Of a stretch of DNA of 64,000 bases, positions 34,415 through 43,031 are shown piece after piece. Positions within the stretch are counted from its first letter, which is position 1. Every line of letters starts with the position of its first letter. The notes under the pieces are model-generated. The model was not told the origin of the DNA and made no database searches. It saw only the letters and a program-made list of their open reading frames with translations. Source of the DNA: Flagellimonas sp. MMG031 (lineage in GTDB: Bacteria; Bacteroidota; Bacteroidia; Flavobacteriales; Flavobacteriaceae); NCBI RefSeq assembly GCF_040112705.1, contig NZ_CP157804.1, positions 1,304,501 to 1,368,500 on the forward strand, read 5' to 3'. Position numbers and translations under genes: made by a program.

Positions 34415-35929
34415 ATGCCAATACCATTATTCAATTCCATTGCTTCTTGGCTATTACGGAAGCGCTACCACCAAATAGAGCTTTTTTTAAAGTATCCATT
34501 GGATGTTCAGGATGAGGTATTACGTCAATTGTTGGACTTTTCCAAAGACACCATGATCGGTAAGCAATATGGTTACCAAGACCTGCCCAAGTACGAAGAG
34601 TTTAGGAACAGGGTGCCTATCGTAACCTATGAGGACATCGCTCCGCTCATCGAACGTACGCGTAGGGGAGAGCAGAACCTATTTTGGCCCACCTCCATCA
34701 AGTGGTTTGCGAAGAGCAGCGGTACCACCAATGCCAAGAGCAAGTTTATCCCGGTAAGTACAGAAGCGTTGGAGGACTGTCATTACAAATCCAGCAAGGA
34801 TTTACTTTGCCTGTATCTGAACAACAATGAAAACTCCCAATTGTTTACCGGCAAGAGTTTGCGTCTGGGCGGGAGCAAGGAACTGTACGAGGATAATGGG
34901 ACTTTCTTTGGCGACCTTTCGGCAATCTTAATCGATAATATGCCCCTTTGGGCCGAATACAGCAGTACTCCCAGCAACAAGGTCTCGTTGATGACCGAAT
35001 GGGAAACCAAATTGGAGGCGATTATAGAGGAAAGCATACGGGAGAACGTGACCAGTTTGGCAGGAGTGCCTTCTTGGATGCTGGTGCTTTTGAATCAAGT
35101 ACTTGAAAAAACAGGGAAAAACCATCTTTTTGAAGTTTGGGAAAACTTGGAAGTATACTTTCATGGAGGGGTGAGTTTTACGCCCTACAAGAACCAATAC
35201 AAAAAGTTGTTGCCCCGCAAAAGGTTCAACTTTTATGAGACTTACAATGCCTCAGAAGGGTTTTTCGGGATTCAGGACCAGAACAATTCAGATGAATTAT
35301 TATTGATGTTGGACTATGGTATTTTTTATGAATTCATCCCCATGGGCCCCACAGGCGAAGGAGACCAGGCCATTCCATTGTGGGAGGTGGAGCTGGGGGT
35401 CAATTATGCCATGGTGATTACCACCAACGCCGGATTGTGGCGTTATAAAATTGGCGATACCATTCGGTTCACTTCCAAAAATCCGTACCGTATCAAAATA
35501 ACGGGACGGACCAAGCACCATATCAATGTATTTGGTGAAGAACTGATCATTGAAAATGCAGAGGAAGCCTTAAAGCAGGTGTGTCTTAAAACCGAAGCGG
35601 AAATTATGGATTACACCGCAGCACCTATTTTTATGACAGATAAGGAAAAAGGCGCCCATGAATGGATCATCGAGTTCAGAAAACCACCTGCCGACATGGG
35701 GTATTTTACCGAAATGTTGGACAATGCACTCAAGGCACTAAACTCCGACTACGAGGCCAAACGTTACAACAACATCACCTTAAAGATGCCAACCGTGCAT
35801 GTGGCGCGGGAAAACCTGTTCCATCACTGGCTTAAATCGCACAACAAACTGGGTGGGCAACACAAAATACCCAGACTTTCCAATGAGCGTGGTTGTATCG
35901 AAGAGTTGCTTCGAATGAACGTGCAATAG
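34415..35929 (+). CDS. Bacterial GH3 family acyl-adenylating enzyme
   Basis: I place the start at the ATG at 34415 (504 residues). An in-frame start at 34328 would add 29 residues not typical of the family. GH3 motifs are present: the adenylate-binding SSGTTNAKSKFIPVS, the central ETYNASEGFFGIQD and the hinge YRIKITGRTKHHINVFGEEL. Plant GH3 enzymes join amino acids to jasmonate or auxin through an acyl-adenylate; the bacterial substrates are unknown. The adenylation chemistry is an inference from the conserved ATP-binding motifs. No partner gene for a pathway is visible; downstream is a small hydrolase under its own promoter. Confidence 0.9.
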   Translation: MPIPLFNSIASWLLRKRYHQIELFLKYPLDVQDEVLRQLLDFSKDTMIGKQYGYQDLPKYEEFRNRVPIVTYEDIAPLIERTRRGEQNLFWPTSIKWFAKSSGTTNAKSKFIPVSTEALEDCHYKSSKDLLCLYLNNNENSQLFTGKSLRLGGSKELYEDNGTFFGDLSAILIDNMPLWAEYSSTPSNKVSLMTEWETKLEAIIEESIRENVTSLAGVPSWMLVLLNQVLEKTGKNHLFEVWENLEVYFHGGVSFTPYKNQYKKLLPRKRFNFYETYNASEGFFGIQDQNNSDELLLMLDYGIFYEFIPMGPTGEGDQAIPLWEVELGVNYAMVITTNAGLWRYKIGDTIRFTSKNPYRIKITGRTKHHINVFGEELIIENAEEALKQVCLKTEAEIMDYTAAPIFMTDKEKGAHEWIIEFRKPPADMGYFTEMLDNALKALNSDYEAKRYNNITLKMPTVHVARENLFHHWLKSHNKLGGQHKIPRLSNERGCIEELLRMNVQ

Positions 35930-35964
35930 GTCACTCATCCAAGAAAAATGACATTCGTCCACAG

Positions 35965-35986
35965 TTTACGAAAACGTTTTCGTAAA
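35965..35986. promoter_or_regulatory. 22-bp perfect palindrome, candidate repressor operator
   Basis: The half-site TTTACGAAAAC is followed by its exact complement. The central CG with AAAACGTTTT around it is the pattern used by LacI-family repressors. It overlaps the -7 element of the downstream hydrolase gene, which fits repression. No LacI-type gene is in the window. Confidence 0.6.
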
Positions 35987-35990
35987 TTTG
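35983..35990 (+). promoter_or_regulatory. Bacteroidota -7 promoter element for hydrolase gene
   Basis: TAAATTTG fits TAnnTTTG. Its first four bases lie inside the palindrome at 35965-35986. The untranslated leader would be about 105 bases. Confidence 0.5.
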
Positions 35991-36101
35991 GCCCGTTCGT
36001 CGTGGAAAGGTTTCTTTTGAACAAATAAAAGCGGATTTACTGCGTTATTTGATGAAATTCCCACCAACAAATCAATTTGTAAACACAAAACCATTAGAAT
36101 C

Positions 36102-36641
36102 ATGGCAGAAAAACTTGTTATTATTTCGGACATGTGGGGCGCTAAGAAGGGCCTCTGGATTACTTCTTATTTTGGCTACCTGCAACAGTATTACAACATT
36201 GAATTTTACGATTGCCAACAGTTGGGCAACATCGATGTGGTCATTTCTTCCGAAGAAAATGTGCACAGGGCATTTGTTGATGGGGGTATAGATACTGCCG
36301 TTAGAAATTTATTGCGCAAGGAAAAGACGCCTGCGCATTACTTGGCATTTAGTATGGGTGGAACCATTGCTTACAAAGCCGCATTGAAAGGCTTGCCAGT
36401 AAAATCCTTAACAGCTATTTCTTCCACCAGAATCAGGTTTGAGGATCAGAAGCCCAATACGGATTTGAATTTAATATTTGGAGAACGCGATGAGTTTAGG
36501 CCAGATGAAGATTGGATGAATGCTGTTGGGGCGGACATCAATGTAATCCCTAATTTTGGGCATCATCTGTATTCTGATGAAAAAATAATCTCCGACGTTT
36601 GTTTGGAGTTGTTGGAAAAAGTAACAAAAAAAGCAGTCTAG
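36102..36641 (+). CDS. Small alpha/beta hydrolase
   Basis: This is a 179-residue minimal alpha/beta hydrolase. The nucleophile elbow is AFSMGG, with Ser at about residue 84 and Ala in place of the first Gly of GxSxG. The acid is probably the Asp in FGERDEF (about 130), and the His lies in NFGHHLY (about 151). The short length lacks a lid domain. An esterase or thioesterase activity is plausible; the substrate is unknown. Its stop codon TAG overlaps the clpX stop on the other strand within the shared sequence CTAG, inside a terminator hairpin. Its promoter carries a candidate operator at 35965-35986. Confidence 0.8.
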   Translation: MAEKLVIISDMWGAKKGLWITSYFGYLQQYYNIEFYDCQQLGNIDVVISSEENVHRAFVDGGIDTAVRNLLRKEKTPAHYLAFSMGGTIAYKAALKGLPVKSLTAISSTRIRFEDQKPNTDLNLIFGERDEFRPDEDWMNAVGADINVIPNFGHHLYSDEKIISDVCLELLEKVTKKAV

Positions 36642-36653
36642 GAGACTGCTTTT
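36629..36653. terminator. Bidirectional terminator spanning two overlapping stop codons
   Basis: AAAAGCAGTCT (36629-36639) pairs with AGACTGCTTTT (36643-36653) around a three-base loop, with A and T runs on both sides. The hairpin contains the last codons of the hydrolase and of clpX, so it serves both convergent transcripts. Confidence 0.8.
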
Positions 36654-37873
36654 AGTTTTTTCACGGTTTCGTAGGAGAGTTTTTTCTCGGCATATCCCTT
36701 GGTCACTTTGAACTCTGTTTCATCGCTGCTGGGCAGGGTGAACATGGCGTCGGTAAAGATGGCTTCGCACAGCGAGCGCAATCCTCGGGCTCCCAATTTG
36801 TATTCCACGGCCTTTTCTACGATGTAGTCCAGTGCTTGGTCCGTTATCGAAAACTCGATATCGTCCATGGCAAACAACTTTTCGTACTGTTTGATGATGG
36901 CGTTCTTGGGCTCCGTTAAAATGGCGCGCAATGTTTTGGCATCCAAAGGATTCATATGGGTCAGTACAGGCAACCTCCCTATGATTTCAGGGATGAGGCC
37001 GAACTCTTTCAGGTCCTTCGGGATAATGTATTGCAGGATATTTTCCTGGTCGAGATTTTCCTCGGCTTTGGAAGCGCTGTAGCCCACTGCTTGCATGTTC
37101 AAGCGTTTGGTGATGATGCGCTCGATGCCATCAAAGGCACCCCCAGCCACGAAAAGGATATTCTCGGTATTGACTTCAATGAATTTTTGGTCCGGGTGCT
37201 TGCGCCCTCCTTTTGGCGGTACGTTCACCGTGGTGCCTTCCAAAAGCTTCAACAGACCTTGCTGTACCCCTTCACCGGATACATCTCGGGTAATGGAAGG
37301 GTTGTCGCTTTTTCGTGCAATCTTATCGATCTCATCAATGAAAACGATACCACGCTCCGCCTTCTCTAAATTGTAATCCGCGGCCTGCAACAGTCGGGTA
37401 AGAATACTTTCCACATCTTCGCCCACATAACCGGCCTCGGTCAAAACGGTCGCATCCACAATGGCCAAGGGAACGTTCAGCATCTTAGCGATGGTTTTGG
37501 CGATAAGGGTCTTCCCCGTACCGGTCTGCCCAACCATAATGATGTTGCTCTTTTGGATTTCGATATCCTCATCCTTGCCTTTGGGCTGTAACAATCGCTT
37601 GTAGTGGTTGTACACCGCTACGGACATTACTTTTTTGGTTCGTTCCTGTCCAATCACAAAGGTGTCCAAGAAATCGTGTATCTCGATAGGTTTTTTTAAG
37701 ACCAGTTCGGAAGAGAGATCTTGGTTTTTGGATTGTTTGGACTCTTCGGCTACAATGCTATGGGCCTGTTCTATGCATCTATCGCAAATATGCGCATCAA
37801 GGCCGGCAATCAATAAATTGGTTTCCGGCTTTTTTCTACCACAAAAAGAACATTCCAAGTTTTCTTTTGCCAT
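36638..37873 (-). CDS. clpX: ClpX, ATP-dependent unfoldase of the ClpXP protease
   Basis: This is a 411-residue AAA+ unfoldase that selects tagged proteins and threads them into ClpP. The N-terminal zinc domain has Cys 8, 11, 30 and 33. Walker A is GQTGTGKT (115-122), Walker B is [10 protein letters not shown], the substrate-gripping pore loop is AGYVGEDV, and a sensor-2 region [10 protein letters not shown] lies near the end. It lies 85 bp downstream of clpP on the same strand, in the order tig, clpP, clpX that is also found in Proteobacteria. Its stop codon overlaps that of the convergent hydrolase. Confidence 0.97.
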   Translation of the reverse strand: MAKENLECSFCGRKKPETNLLIAGLDAHICDRCIEQAHSIVAEESKQSKNQDLSSELVLKKPIEIHDFLDTFVIGQERTKKVMSVAVYNHYKRLLQPKGKDEDIEIQKSNIIMVGQTGTGKTLIAKTIAKMLNVPLAIVDATVLTEAGYVGEDVESILTRLLQAADYNLEKAERGIVFIDEIDKIARKSDNPSITRDVSGEGVQQGLLKLLEGTTVNVPPKGGRKHPDQKFIEVNTENILFVAGGAFDGIERIITKRLNMQAVGYSASKAEENLDQENILQYIIPKDLKEFGLIPEIIGRLPVLTHMNPLDAKTLRAILTEPKNAIIKQYEKLFAMDDIEFSITDQALDYIVEKAVEYKLGARGLRSLCEAIFTDAMFTLPSSDETEFKVTKGYAEKKLSYETVKKLKAVS

Positions 37874-37958
37874 ATATTCTAATCTTCAACCAACAATAAC
37901 GCAAAAAAAAAGGATTTGTTCTGCCTTAAGTGGTTGTTTTTTAATCAATTGGTTTTAC

Positions 37959-38639
37959 TTATGACTTTTCCCTGACCAAAATTTCGTCGATCATGCCATA
38001 TTCCTTGGCCTCTGGTGCCTTCATCCAGTAATCACGGTCACTGTCTTCATATACTTTGTCAAACGACTGTCCTGAGTGCTTGGAAATGATCTCGTAAAGC
38101 TCATTTTTGATTTTAAGCACCTCTTGTGCCGCAATTTCAATATCGCTTGCCTGGCCTTGGGCCCCGGAAAGTGGCTGATGGATCATGACCCTGGAATGGG
38201 GCAATCCACTTCGCTTTCCTTCCTGTCCCGCACATAAAAGCACAGCGGCCATCGAGGCGGCAATACCTGTACAAATGGTGGCGACGTCGGGTTTAATGAA
38301 CTGCATGGTGTCGTAAATGCCCAAACCGGCATACACGCTTCCACCTGGAGAGTTGATGTAGATTTGAATGTCCTTGGAGGCATCGGCGCTTTCCAAGAAA
38401 AGCAACTGCGCCTGGACAATATTTGCTACCTGATCGTTGATTCCTGTACCCATAAAAATGATGCGGTCCATCATCAATCTGGAGAAAACGTCCATTGCCA
38501 CGGCGTTCAACTGTCGCTCTTCAATGATGTTGGGCGTCATGTTCATGGGATACATGGTGCTCAAGAGCTTATCATAGTACATGCTGTTGATACCATGATG
38601 TTGGGTAGCGTATTTTTTGAATTCTTTTCCGTAATCCAT
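37959..38639 (-). CDS. clpP: ClpP, protease subunit of ClpXP
   Basis: This is a 226-residue serine peptidase that forms the 14-subunit degradation chamber. The catalytic Ser129 lies in GIAASMAAVLL, His154 in MIHQP and probably Asp203 in DRDYWM. The oligomer-contact and oxyanion motif INSPGGSVYAGLGIYD is present (95-110). The N-terminus is about 30 residues longer than the processed E. coli form, so a propeptide may be removed. It is flanked by clpX downstream and a terminator plus tig upstream. Confidence 0.97.
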   Translation of the reverse strand: MDYGKEFKKYATQHHGINSMYYDKLLSTMYPMNMTPNIIEERQLNAVAMDVFSRLMMDRIIFMGTGINDQVANIVQAQLLFLESADASKDIQIYINSPGGSVYAGLGIYDTMQFIKPDVATICTGIAASMAAVLLCAGQEGKRSGLPHSRVMIHQPLSGAQGQASDIEIAAQEVLKIKNELYEIISKHSGQSFDKVYEDSDRDYWMKAPEAKEYGMIDEILVREKS

Positions 38640-38661
38640 AGGATTTGATTCGATTTATCTT

Positions 38662-38697
38662 AAAAAAAAGGTGCCGAAAAACTGGCTTTCCGGCACC
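38662..38697 (-). terminator. Rho-independent terminator after tig
   Basis: GGTGCCG (38670-38676) pairs with CGGCACC (38691-38697), with further AAA/TTT pairing inside. On the minus strand the stem is followed by eight T. It separates tig from clpP, although read-through is possible. Confidence 0.8.
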
Positions 38698-38729
38698 GTA
38701 AAGATACTTAATTTTCTTTTAGCGAAGCC

Positions 38730-40052
38730 TTAGCTGTATGCTTCCTTGATGAAGTCGTCATAAGAGACTTCCTTCACCTTTAGGTTGGCCTTTTCCTTAT
38801 AAAGGTCCAAAAGCTTTTGGCTCATCAACTGCTCCGAAAGACGTTTTACCTCGTCTTGGTTGCTCATCACCCTTGCTGCCACGCTCTCCAATTCCTCTTC
38901 TTTCGGGTCCATGTGGCCGTATTGTGCCATTTGGGATTTGATGAATCCTTTGGCAAATTCCTTCAATTCGTCAAACTGTACCTGAAGCTCGTTTTCTTGA
39001 ATGATCTTCCCTTCGATCAATTGGTAACGAAGTCCTTGTTCGGATTTTTCAAACTCTTCTTTGGCCTCGTCCTCTGTCAATGGGTTTTCGCCACTGATCT
39101 GGATCCATTTCTTCAAAAATTCTGCGGGAAGGTCAAACTTGGTTTCCTCGATGAGTTTTTCCGTAATGTCGTTCAACAATTTTTGATCGGACTGCTGCTC
39201 AAATTGTTTTTCGGAATCCTCTTTGATCTTGTCCTTCAATTCTTTTTCTGAGGTAACCTTGCCTTCACCGAACAATTTATCGAAAAGTTCTTGGTTCAAG
39301 GCTGCTGGTTCCCTCTCGTTGATTTCTTCGATGGTGAAGCTAACATCCACTTTTAGGCCATCTGCCTTGTCACGGGCAATGCCCAATGCGCTGGATAATA
39401 GGTAGTCTTCCTTAAAAAGTCCTTTCGTGGAAAGTGTTATAGTATCTCCTACTTTTTTACCGGTAAGGGCATCAATGGCTTTTTTGCTTTTGATTTTGCC
39501 CATTTCGATAGTGGTCTTGTGGTCAATTTCCGCTTCCTCATTGGCAAAGAAGCCGGTGATTTCATCGTTTTTGCCCACCTCTGTTTTGGAGATCAACTTA
39601 CCGTATTGCTTTTGGATGCGCTCTACTTGCTCCTCGATCATTTTTTTGTCGGCTACGATCTTGTATTGGACCACTGGTTTTTTGGTCTTAAGATTGACCT
39701 CGAAACTTGGAGCCAATCCCAATTCGAATTCAAAATCCAAATTGTCCTTGTCCCAATCAAAATTATCCTGTTGCTTGGGCAGGGGATTGCCCAAAACATC
39801 CAATTTTTCCTCTGTGAGATATTTGTTCAGATTGTCTTGTAGCAATTTGTTCACTTCGTCCACCAAAACAGCTTTGCCGTATTGCTTTTTGATGAGACCC
39901 ATGGGAACCTGTCCTTTTCTGAAGCCAGGTATGTTGGCCTGTTTTCTATAATCCTTTAGGATTTTTTCTACTTTGTCCTGATAGTCTTCTTTGCTTATGG
40001 CAACCTTTACTACTGCATTAAGATCGTCAATCTGCTCTTTGGTTATATTCAT
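38730..40052 (-). CDS. tig: Trigger factor, ribosome-bound chaperone
   Basis: This is a 440-residue protein that binds nascent chains at the ribosome exit. The N-terminal ribosome-binding signature GFRKGQVP lies at about residues 39-46. The middle region is short and diverged from the E. coli peptidyl-prolyl isomerase domain (residues 155-235, FFANEEAEIDHKTT..), as is usual in Bacteroidota. A long Lys/Glu-rich helical C-terminal chaperone domain follows. It heads the tig-clpP-clpX cluster and has a -7 element 33 bp upstream. Confidence 0.94.
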   Translation of the reverse strand: MNITKEQIDDLNAVVKVAISKEDYQDKVEKILKDYRKQANIPGFRKGQVPMGLIKKQYGKAVLVDEVNKLLQDNLNKYLTEEKLDVLGNPLPKQQDNFDWDKDNLDFEFELGLAPSFEVNLKTKKPVVQYKIVADKKMIEEQVERIQKQYGKLISKTEVGKNDEITGFFANEEAEIDHKTTIEMGKIKSKKAIDALTGKKVGDTITLSTKGLFKEDYLLSSALGIARDKADGLKVDVSFTIEEINEREPAALNQELFDKLFGEGKVTSEKELKDKIKEDSEKQFEQQSDQKLLNDITEKLIEETKFDLPAEFLKKWIQISGENPLTEDEAKEEFEKSEQGLRYQLIEGKIIQENELQVQFDELKEFAKGFIKSQMAQYGHMDPKEEELESVAARVMSNQDEVKRLSEQLMSQKLLDLYKEKANLKVKEVSYDDFIKEAYS

Positions 40053-40085
40053 TTCCTACCTAATTTGCTTTCTAAAAATGGGATG

Positions 40086-40093
40086 CAAAAGTA
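40086..40093 (-). promoter_or_regulatory. Bacteroidota -7 promoter element for tig
   Basis: Read on the minus strand it is TACTTTTG, a match to TAnnTTTG, 33 bp before the tig start. Confidence 0.55.
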
Positions 40094-40151
40094 ACTCTTT
40101 TTTGTGTTGCTGCCAAGTTTTTAAACCACTGACTTTCAAACCGTACGAATT

Positions 40152-40496
40152 CTATTGGTCTTCTTTTAAAATCGAGTGCAAAATTGCCTGCAAAACGGCT
40201 AGCAAAAGGCTGAAGATGACCGCCCACCAGAAGCTCACAACCTGAAAGCCATCGATAAGATTGGCCGTCAGTAAAATGATAATGGCGTTGATGACCAAAA
40301 GAAAGAGCCCTAGGGTAAGTATGGTTATGGGCAAGGTGAGGATGACCAATATGGGCTTGACCAAAAAATTGAGGAGGCTGAGCACCACGGCCACAATGAT
40401 GGCGGTGAACATGGAATCCACTCCGACCCCGGGCAATACATAACTGAGTATGACTACGGCCAAGGCATTTAACAAAAGGCGTAAAATGAGTTTCAT
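40152..40496 (-). CDS. Phage holin family 4 / Mistic-like small membrane protein
   Basis: This is a 114-residue protein with four hydrophobic helices. The N-terminus (LILRLLLNALAVVILSYVLP) and the pattern FLVKPILVILTLPITILTLG are typical of the Phage_holin_4_2 family, which is widespread on bacterial chromosomes away from prophages. No lysis genes are nearby, so a phage role is not supported. The function is unknown. It lies between terminators on the minus strand. Confidence 0.85.
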   Translation of the reverse strand: MKLILRLLLNALAVVILSYVLPGVGVDSMFTAIIVAVVLSLLNFLVKPILVILTLPITILTLGLFLLVINAIIILLTANLIDGFQVVSFWWAVIFSLLLAVLQAILHSILKEDQ

Positions 40497-40520
40497 AGGT
40501 TTGTTTTAGGTTGTTGCAAT

Positions 40521-40547
40521 AAAAAAGGCACCGTGCTTTACGGTGCC
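40521..40547 (-). terminator. Rho-independent terminator after SGNH lipoprotein gene
   Basis: GGCACCG (40527-40533) pairs with CGGTGCC (40541-40547) around a seven-base loop. On the minus strand six T follow. Confidence 0.82.
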
Positions 40548-40573
40548 TTTAAGATAAAGAAAATTATGTTTGT

Positions 40574-42076
40574 TTAGTCAATATATAGTCCAGTGTAGTC
40601 CAATGGATTAACACCGGGCAAGTTCGAATTGTACTTGGTGTTGATCGCTTCAATAAACGCATTGGCAATAATGGCATACCCGCGTGGTGCAGGGTGCACA
40701 CCGTCCAATGAGAATCCTCCTCCTGTTGCAAAGGTGGCATCCACTACGCTTCCGTCCGCTTGTTGGAAGCCGTCGGTTTTAAGTTGGTTTAAAAGTGCAT
40801 TGGCATCCACAAAGGCCAAATCGTATGCAGCGGCCAAACCGGCTATGGTCTGGTTGTACGAGTTCAAGGCGGTTTCCACGGTGGCTTGTTCCTCCGGCGT
40901 CAATACCCACTGGTCTGCCAAGGGCACTGCCACACCATTGATGGAGGTTGGATTGTTGGGATCGGCCAAGGTTCCGATAAAACTTCTTGAGGTAAGGACC
41001 ATAAGGTCTTCTTCGGTCGCTTGTCTCATATTGATCAATGCTGGGTTGAATGCTGTCAAGTCCGTTAAATCCTCATCGATAATCACTACAGCGTTTCCTT
41101 CACCAGCGGCAAAGGTGATCGTTCTTTTTTCCAGTTCCTCTTGTGTGATCAGGTTCAATTGTTGCAATTGAGCCAAACCTGCATTGTATGCGCCATAAGC
41201 TTCCGCGCTGTTCAAAAAGGCTGCGGTTGCAGCATCCAAAGGAATTGGGTTGTGTGGCACTGTGGTGAAATAAGGAATGTCGGTTACATCCGGTAAATTG
41301 GCGATGGCGCCGCCCGCTCCGTTAGCGGTCATGGCCTGAAGCATGGCGTCCAGTGATCCTGCAAATACGTTGGGGTCGGTAATATCGTTTCGGGAATAGG
41401 TGCTTGGGTCAAGATTTCCGGCTTGGTCCACACCTGTTCCTCCGCCTGTGGCGTAAATCAAAATGTCATTAGCTCCTGCCCAAAGGGTGAAAAAGGTAGC
41501 TCCTTGAGCTGCCGCATCACCGATTACAGTGGCGGTTTCAGAGGAAGAAAATCGAGCGAAGTATGGATTTGCAGTTCCCATGGCTACGCCTGATACACTA
41601 CCGTATCCTGGTGCGAGCAGTTCGTAGCTTTTTGCACCTGGCACTCCCATATTATTGTATGAGCCGGATAGTTTGTTTGAAATTTCAGTGGAGCCTTGGC
41701 CTTCAACGGGCACAGGGCTTGGGCTTGCACCCAAAAAGGATAAAATCAATCTGTTTCCTGCCACTTGATTTCCACCTAGCGTCATTCCTCCTAGGTTGTC
41801 GGCCATAAATGGAATATCAAAGCTTCCTCCGCCTGCCAAGGCAAAATTGGAGGCCAGCATATTAGGAAAGGATGCTGTTTGACCATCAATAAAAAGGGCA
41901 TTGTCGGAGAATCCAGCTGTGAGGGAGTTTCCTATGGCTACGTAGTTGGAGAAATCCGCAGTTCCTGATGTGTATTCCACTGGATCGGGACCAGCCGGTT
42001 CTGGCACTACGGTGTCCTCTTCACATGCTATCAAGAATAAGCCTAGAAATGGGAGAAAGGCATAAAACTTTTTCAT
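40574..42076 (-). CDS. SGNH/GDSL-type hydrolase lipoprotein
   Basis: This is a 500-residue protein. A signal with lipobox LFLIAC (Cys 18) means membrane anchoring. SGNH blocks are visible: block I is YVAIGNSLTAGFSDN, block III is LWAGANDILIYAT, and block V is GFSLDGVHPAPRGYAIIANA with the catalytic Asp and His. A long insertion lies between blocks III and V. Such enzymes are esterases or lipases acting on acyl groups of lipids or polysaccharides; the substrate is unknown. Upstream are a -7 element (42134-42141) and a palindrome (42181-42196) that also occurs at the etfB promoter. Confidence 0.88.
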   Translation of the reverse strand: MKKFYAFLPFLGLFLIACEEDTVVPEPAGPDPVEYTSGTADFSNYVAIGNSLTAGFSDNALFIDGQTASFPNMLASNFALAGGGSFDIPFMADNLGGMTLGGNQVAGNRLILSFLGASPSPVPVEGQGSTEISNKLSGSYNNMGVPGAKSYELLAPGYGSVSGVAMGTANPYFARFSSSETATVIGDAAAQGATFFTLWAGANDILIYATGGGTGVDQAGNLDPSTYSRNDITDPNVFAGSLDAMLQAMTANGAGGAIANLPDVTDIPYFTTVPHNPIPLDAATAAFLNSAEAYGAYNAGLAQLQQLNLITQEELEKRTITFAAGEGNAVVIIDEDLTDLTAFNPALINMRQATEEDLMVLTSRSFIGTLADPNNPTSINGVAVPLADQWVLTPEEQATVETALNSYNQTIAGLAAAYDLAFVDANALLNQLKTDGFQQADGSVVDATFATGGGFSLDGVHPAPRGYAIIANAFIEAINTKYNSNLPGVNPLDYTGLYID

Positions 42077-42133
42077 ATCAAAAAATCTGTTACAGTTAGT
42101 TTATGTTAATTTTTGGTGAGAACCAGAATTAAC

Positions 42134-42141
42134 CAAATCTA
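42134..42141 (-). promoter_or_regulatory. Bacteroidota -7 promoter element for SGNH lipoprotein
   Basis: Minus strand TAGATTTG matches TAnnTTTG, 57 bp before the gene start. Confidence 0.45.
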
Positions 42142-42180
42142 TATCAAATTTGTCATTCAGACAATTAAATGAATGAAAAA

Positions 42181-42196
42181 ATTATGCATGCATAAT
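42181..42196. promoter_or_regulatory. 16-bp palindrome ATTATGCATGCATAAT, candidate operator
   Basis: This is a perfect palindrome in the gap upstream of the SGNH lipoprotein gene and about 40 bp upstream of its -7 element. A 19-base match (ATTATGCATGCATAATAAA) recurs at 61415-61433, inside a longer palindrome at the etfB promoter. Confidence 0.6.
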
Positions 42197-42211
42197 AAAA
42201 ACGGGTGGATT

Positions 42212-42985
42212 TTAGGAATTCAGAAAAGTAAAACTCTTTTCGTAAAACTGCCTGGGGTTTTCTGCATGCAGCCAATGCCCCGCTTTGTCAATGGTTTCAA
42301 TGGTTGCTTTTGGAAAGTGCCTTTTGATCTCGGCAAAGTCCTTTGGCTGGATATATTCGGAGCGATCACCTCGCAAAAATAGGGCAGGGCCATCATATAC
42401 TGCGCTACCAGATATGTTCTCGCCGATTTCCTCCATTCGGTCTTTGAGGACTTCAAAATTGAAACGAAAACCAAGCTTATCTTTTTCCACCCAATACAGG
42501 TTTTTGAGGAGGAATTGCCGTATGCCCTTTTCCTTGATATGTTTCGATAGTTCATCATCGGCCTCCCTGCGATCGGAGATGTTATCGAAATCCAGATGGG
42601 AGAGTCCGTTAAAGATGAAGTCGTGATGTGGTGGGTAGAATTTTGGGGCAATATCGGCTACAATCAATTTTTTTACCCTATCCGGATTCGAAGTGGCAAG
42701 CTGCATGGCGGTTTTTCCTCCCATGGAATGGCCAAGGACGTAGGCTGATGTGATGTTGTGTTGTTCCATGTAATGTACAACATCATCACTTAATACATCA
42801 TAATTGAACTCGTCCGAGTGAAAGCTTTTTCCATGGTTTCGTTGGTCAATCAAATGTACCTCAAAGCCATTTTCGGAATATTGGGTGCCCAAGGTTTTCC
42901 AATTGTCGGACATGCCCAAAAAACCATGTAGAATAAGCAATGGCTGTCCCTCTCCTAGTATGTTTGAATGTAATAGTTCGCTCAT
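42212..42985 (-). CDS. Alpha/beta hydrolase (YbfF-like esterase)
   Basis: This is a 257-residue esterase-like protein. The family start LLILHGFLGMSDNWKTLG holds the oxyanion residues, RNHGKS is conserved, and the nucleophile elbow is GHSMGG with Ser at about residue 95. The acid follows FLRGDRSEYI and the His lies in KAGHWLHAENP. YbfF of E. coli hydrolyses acyl-CoA and short esters; the substrate here is unproven. It is 46 bp downstream of pdxJ on the same strand, probably one transcript. Confidence 0.9.
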   Translation of the reverse strand: MSELLHSNILGEGQPLLILHGFLGMSDNWKTLGTQYSENGFEVHLIDQRNHGKSFHSDEFNYDVLSDDVVHYMEQHNITSAYVLGHSMGGKTAMQLATSNPDRVKKLIVADIAPKFYPPHHDFIFNGLSHLDFDNISDRREADDELSKHIKEKGIRQFLLKNLYWVEKDKLGFRFNFEVLKDRMEEIGENISGSAVYDGPALFLRGDRSEYIQPKDFAEIKRHFPKATIETIDKAGHWLHAENPRQFYEKSFTFLNS

Positions 42986-43031
42986 GTAGTGTTTTTTTGT
43001 GTTTGAACCGATGCGTTTTTGGGTAGTTCCC

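Noticed and set aside
40152..40496. Prophage holin
   Set aside because: The family name is misleading. No lysin, capsid or integrase genes are present and the locus is housekeeping.
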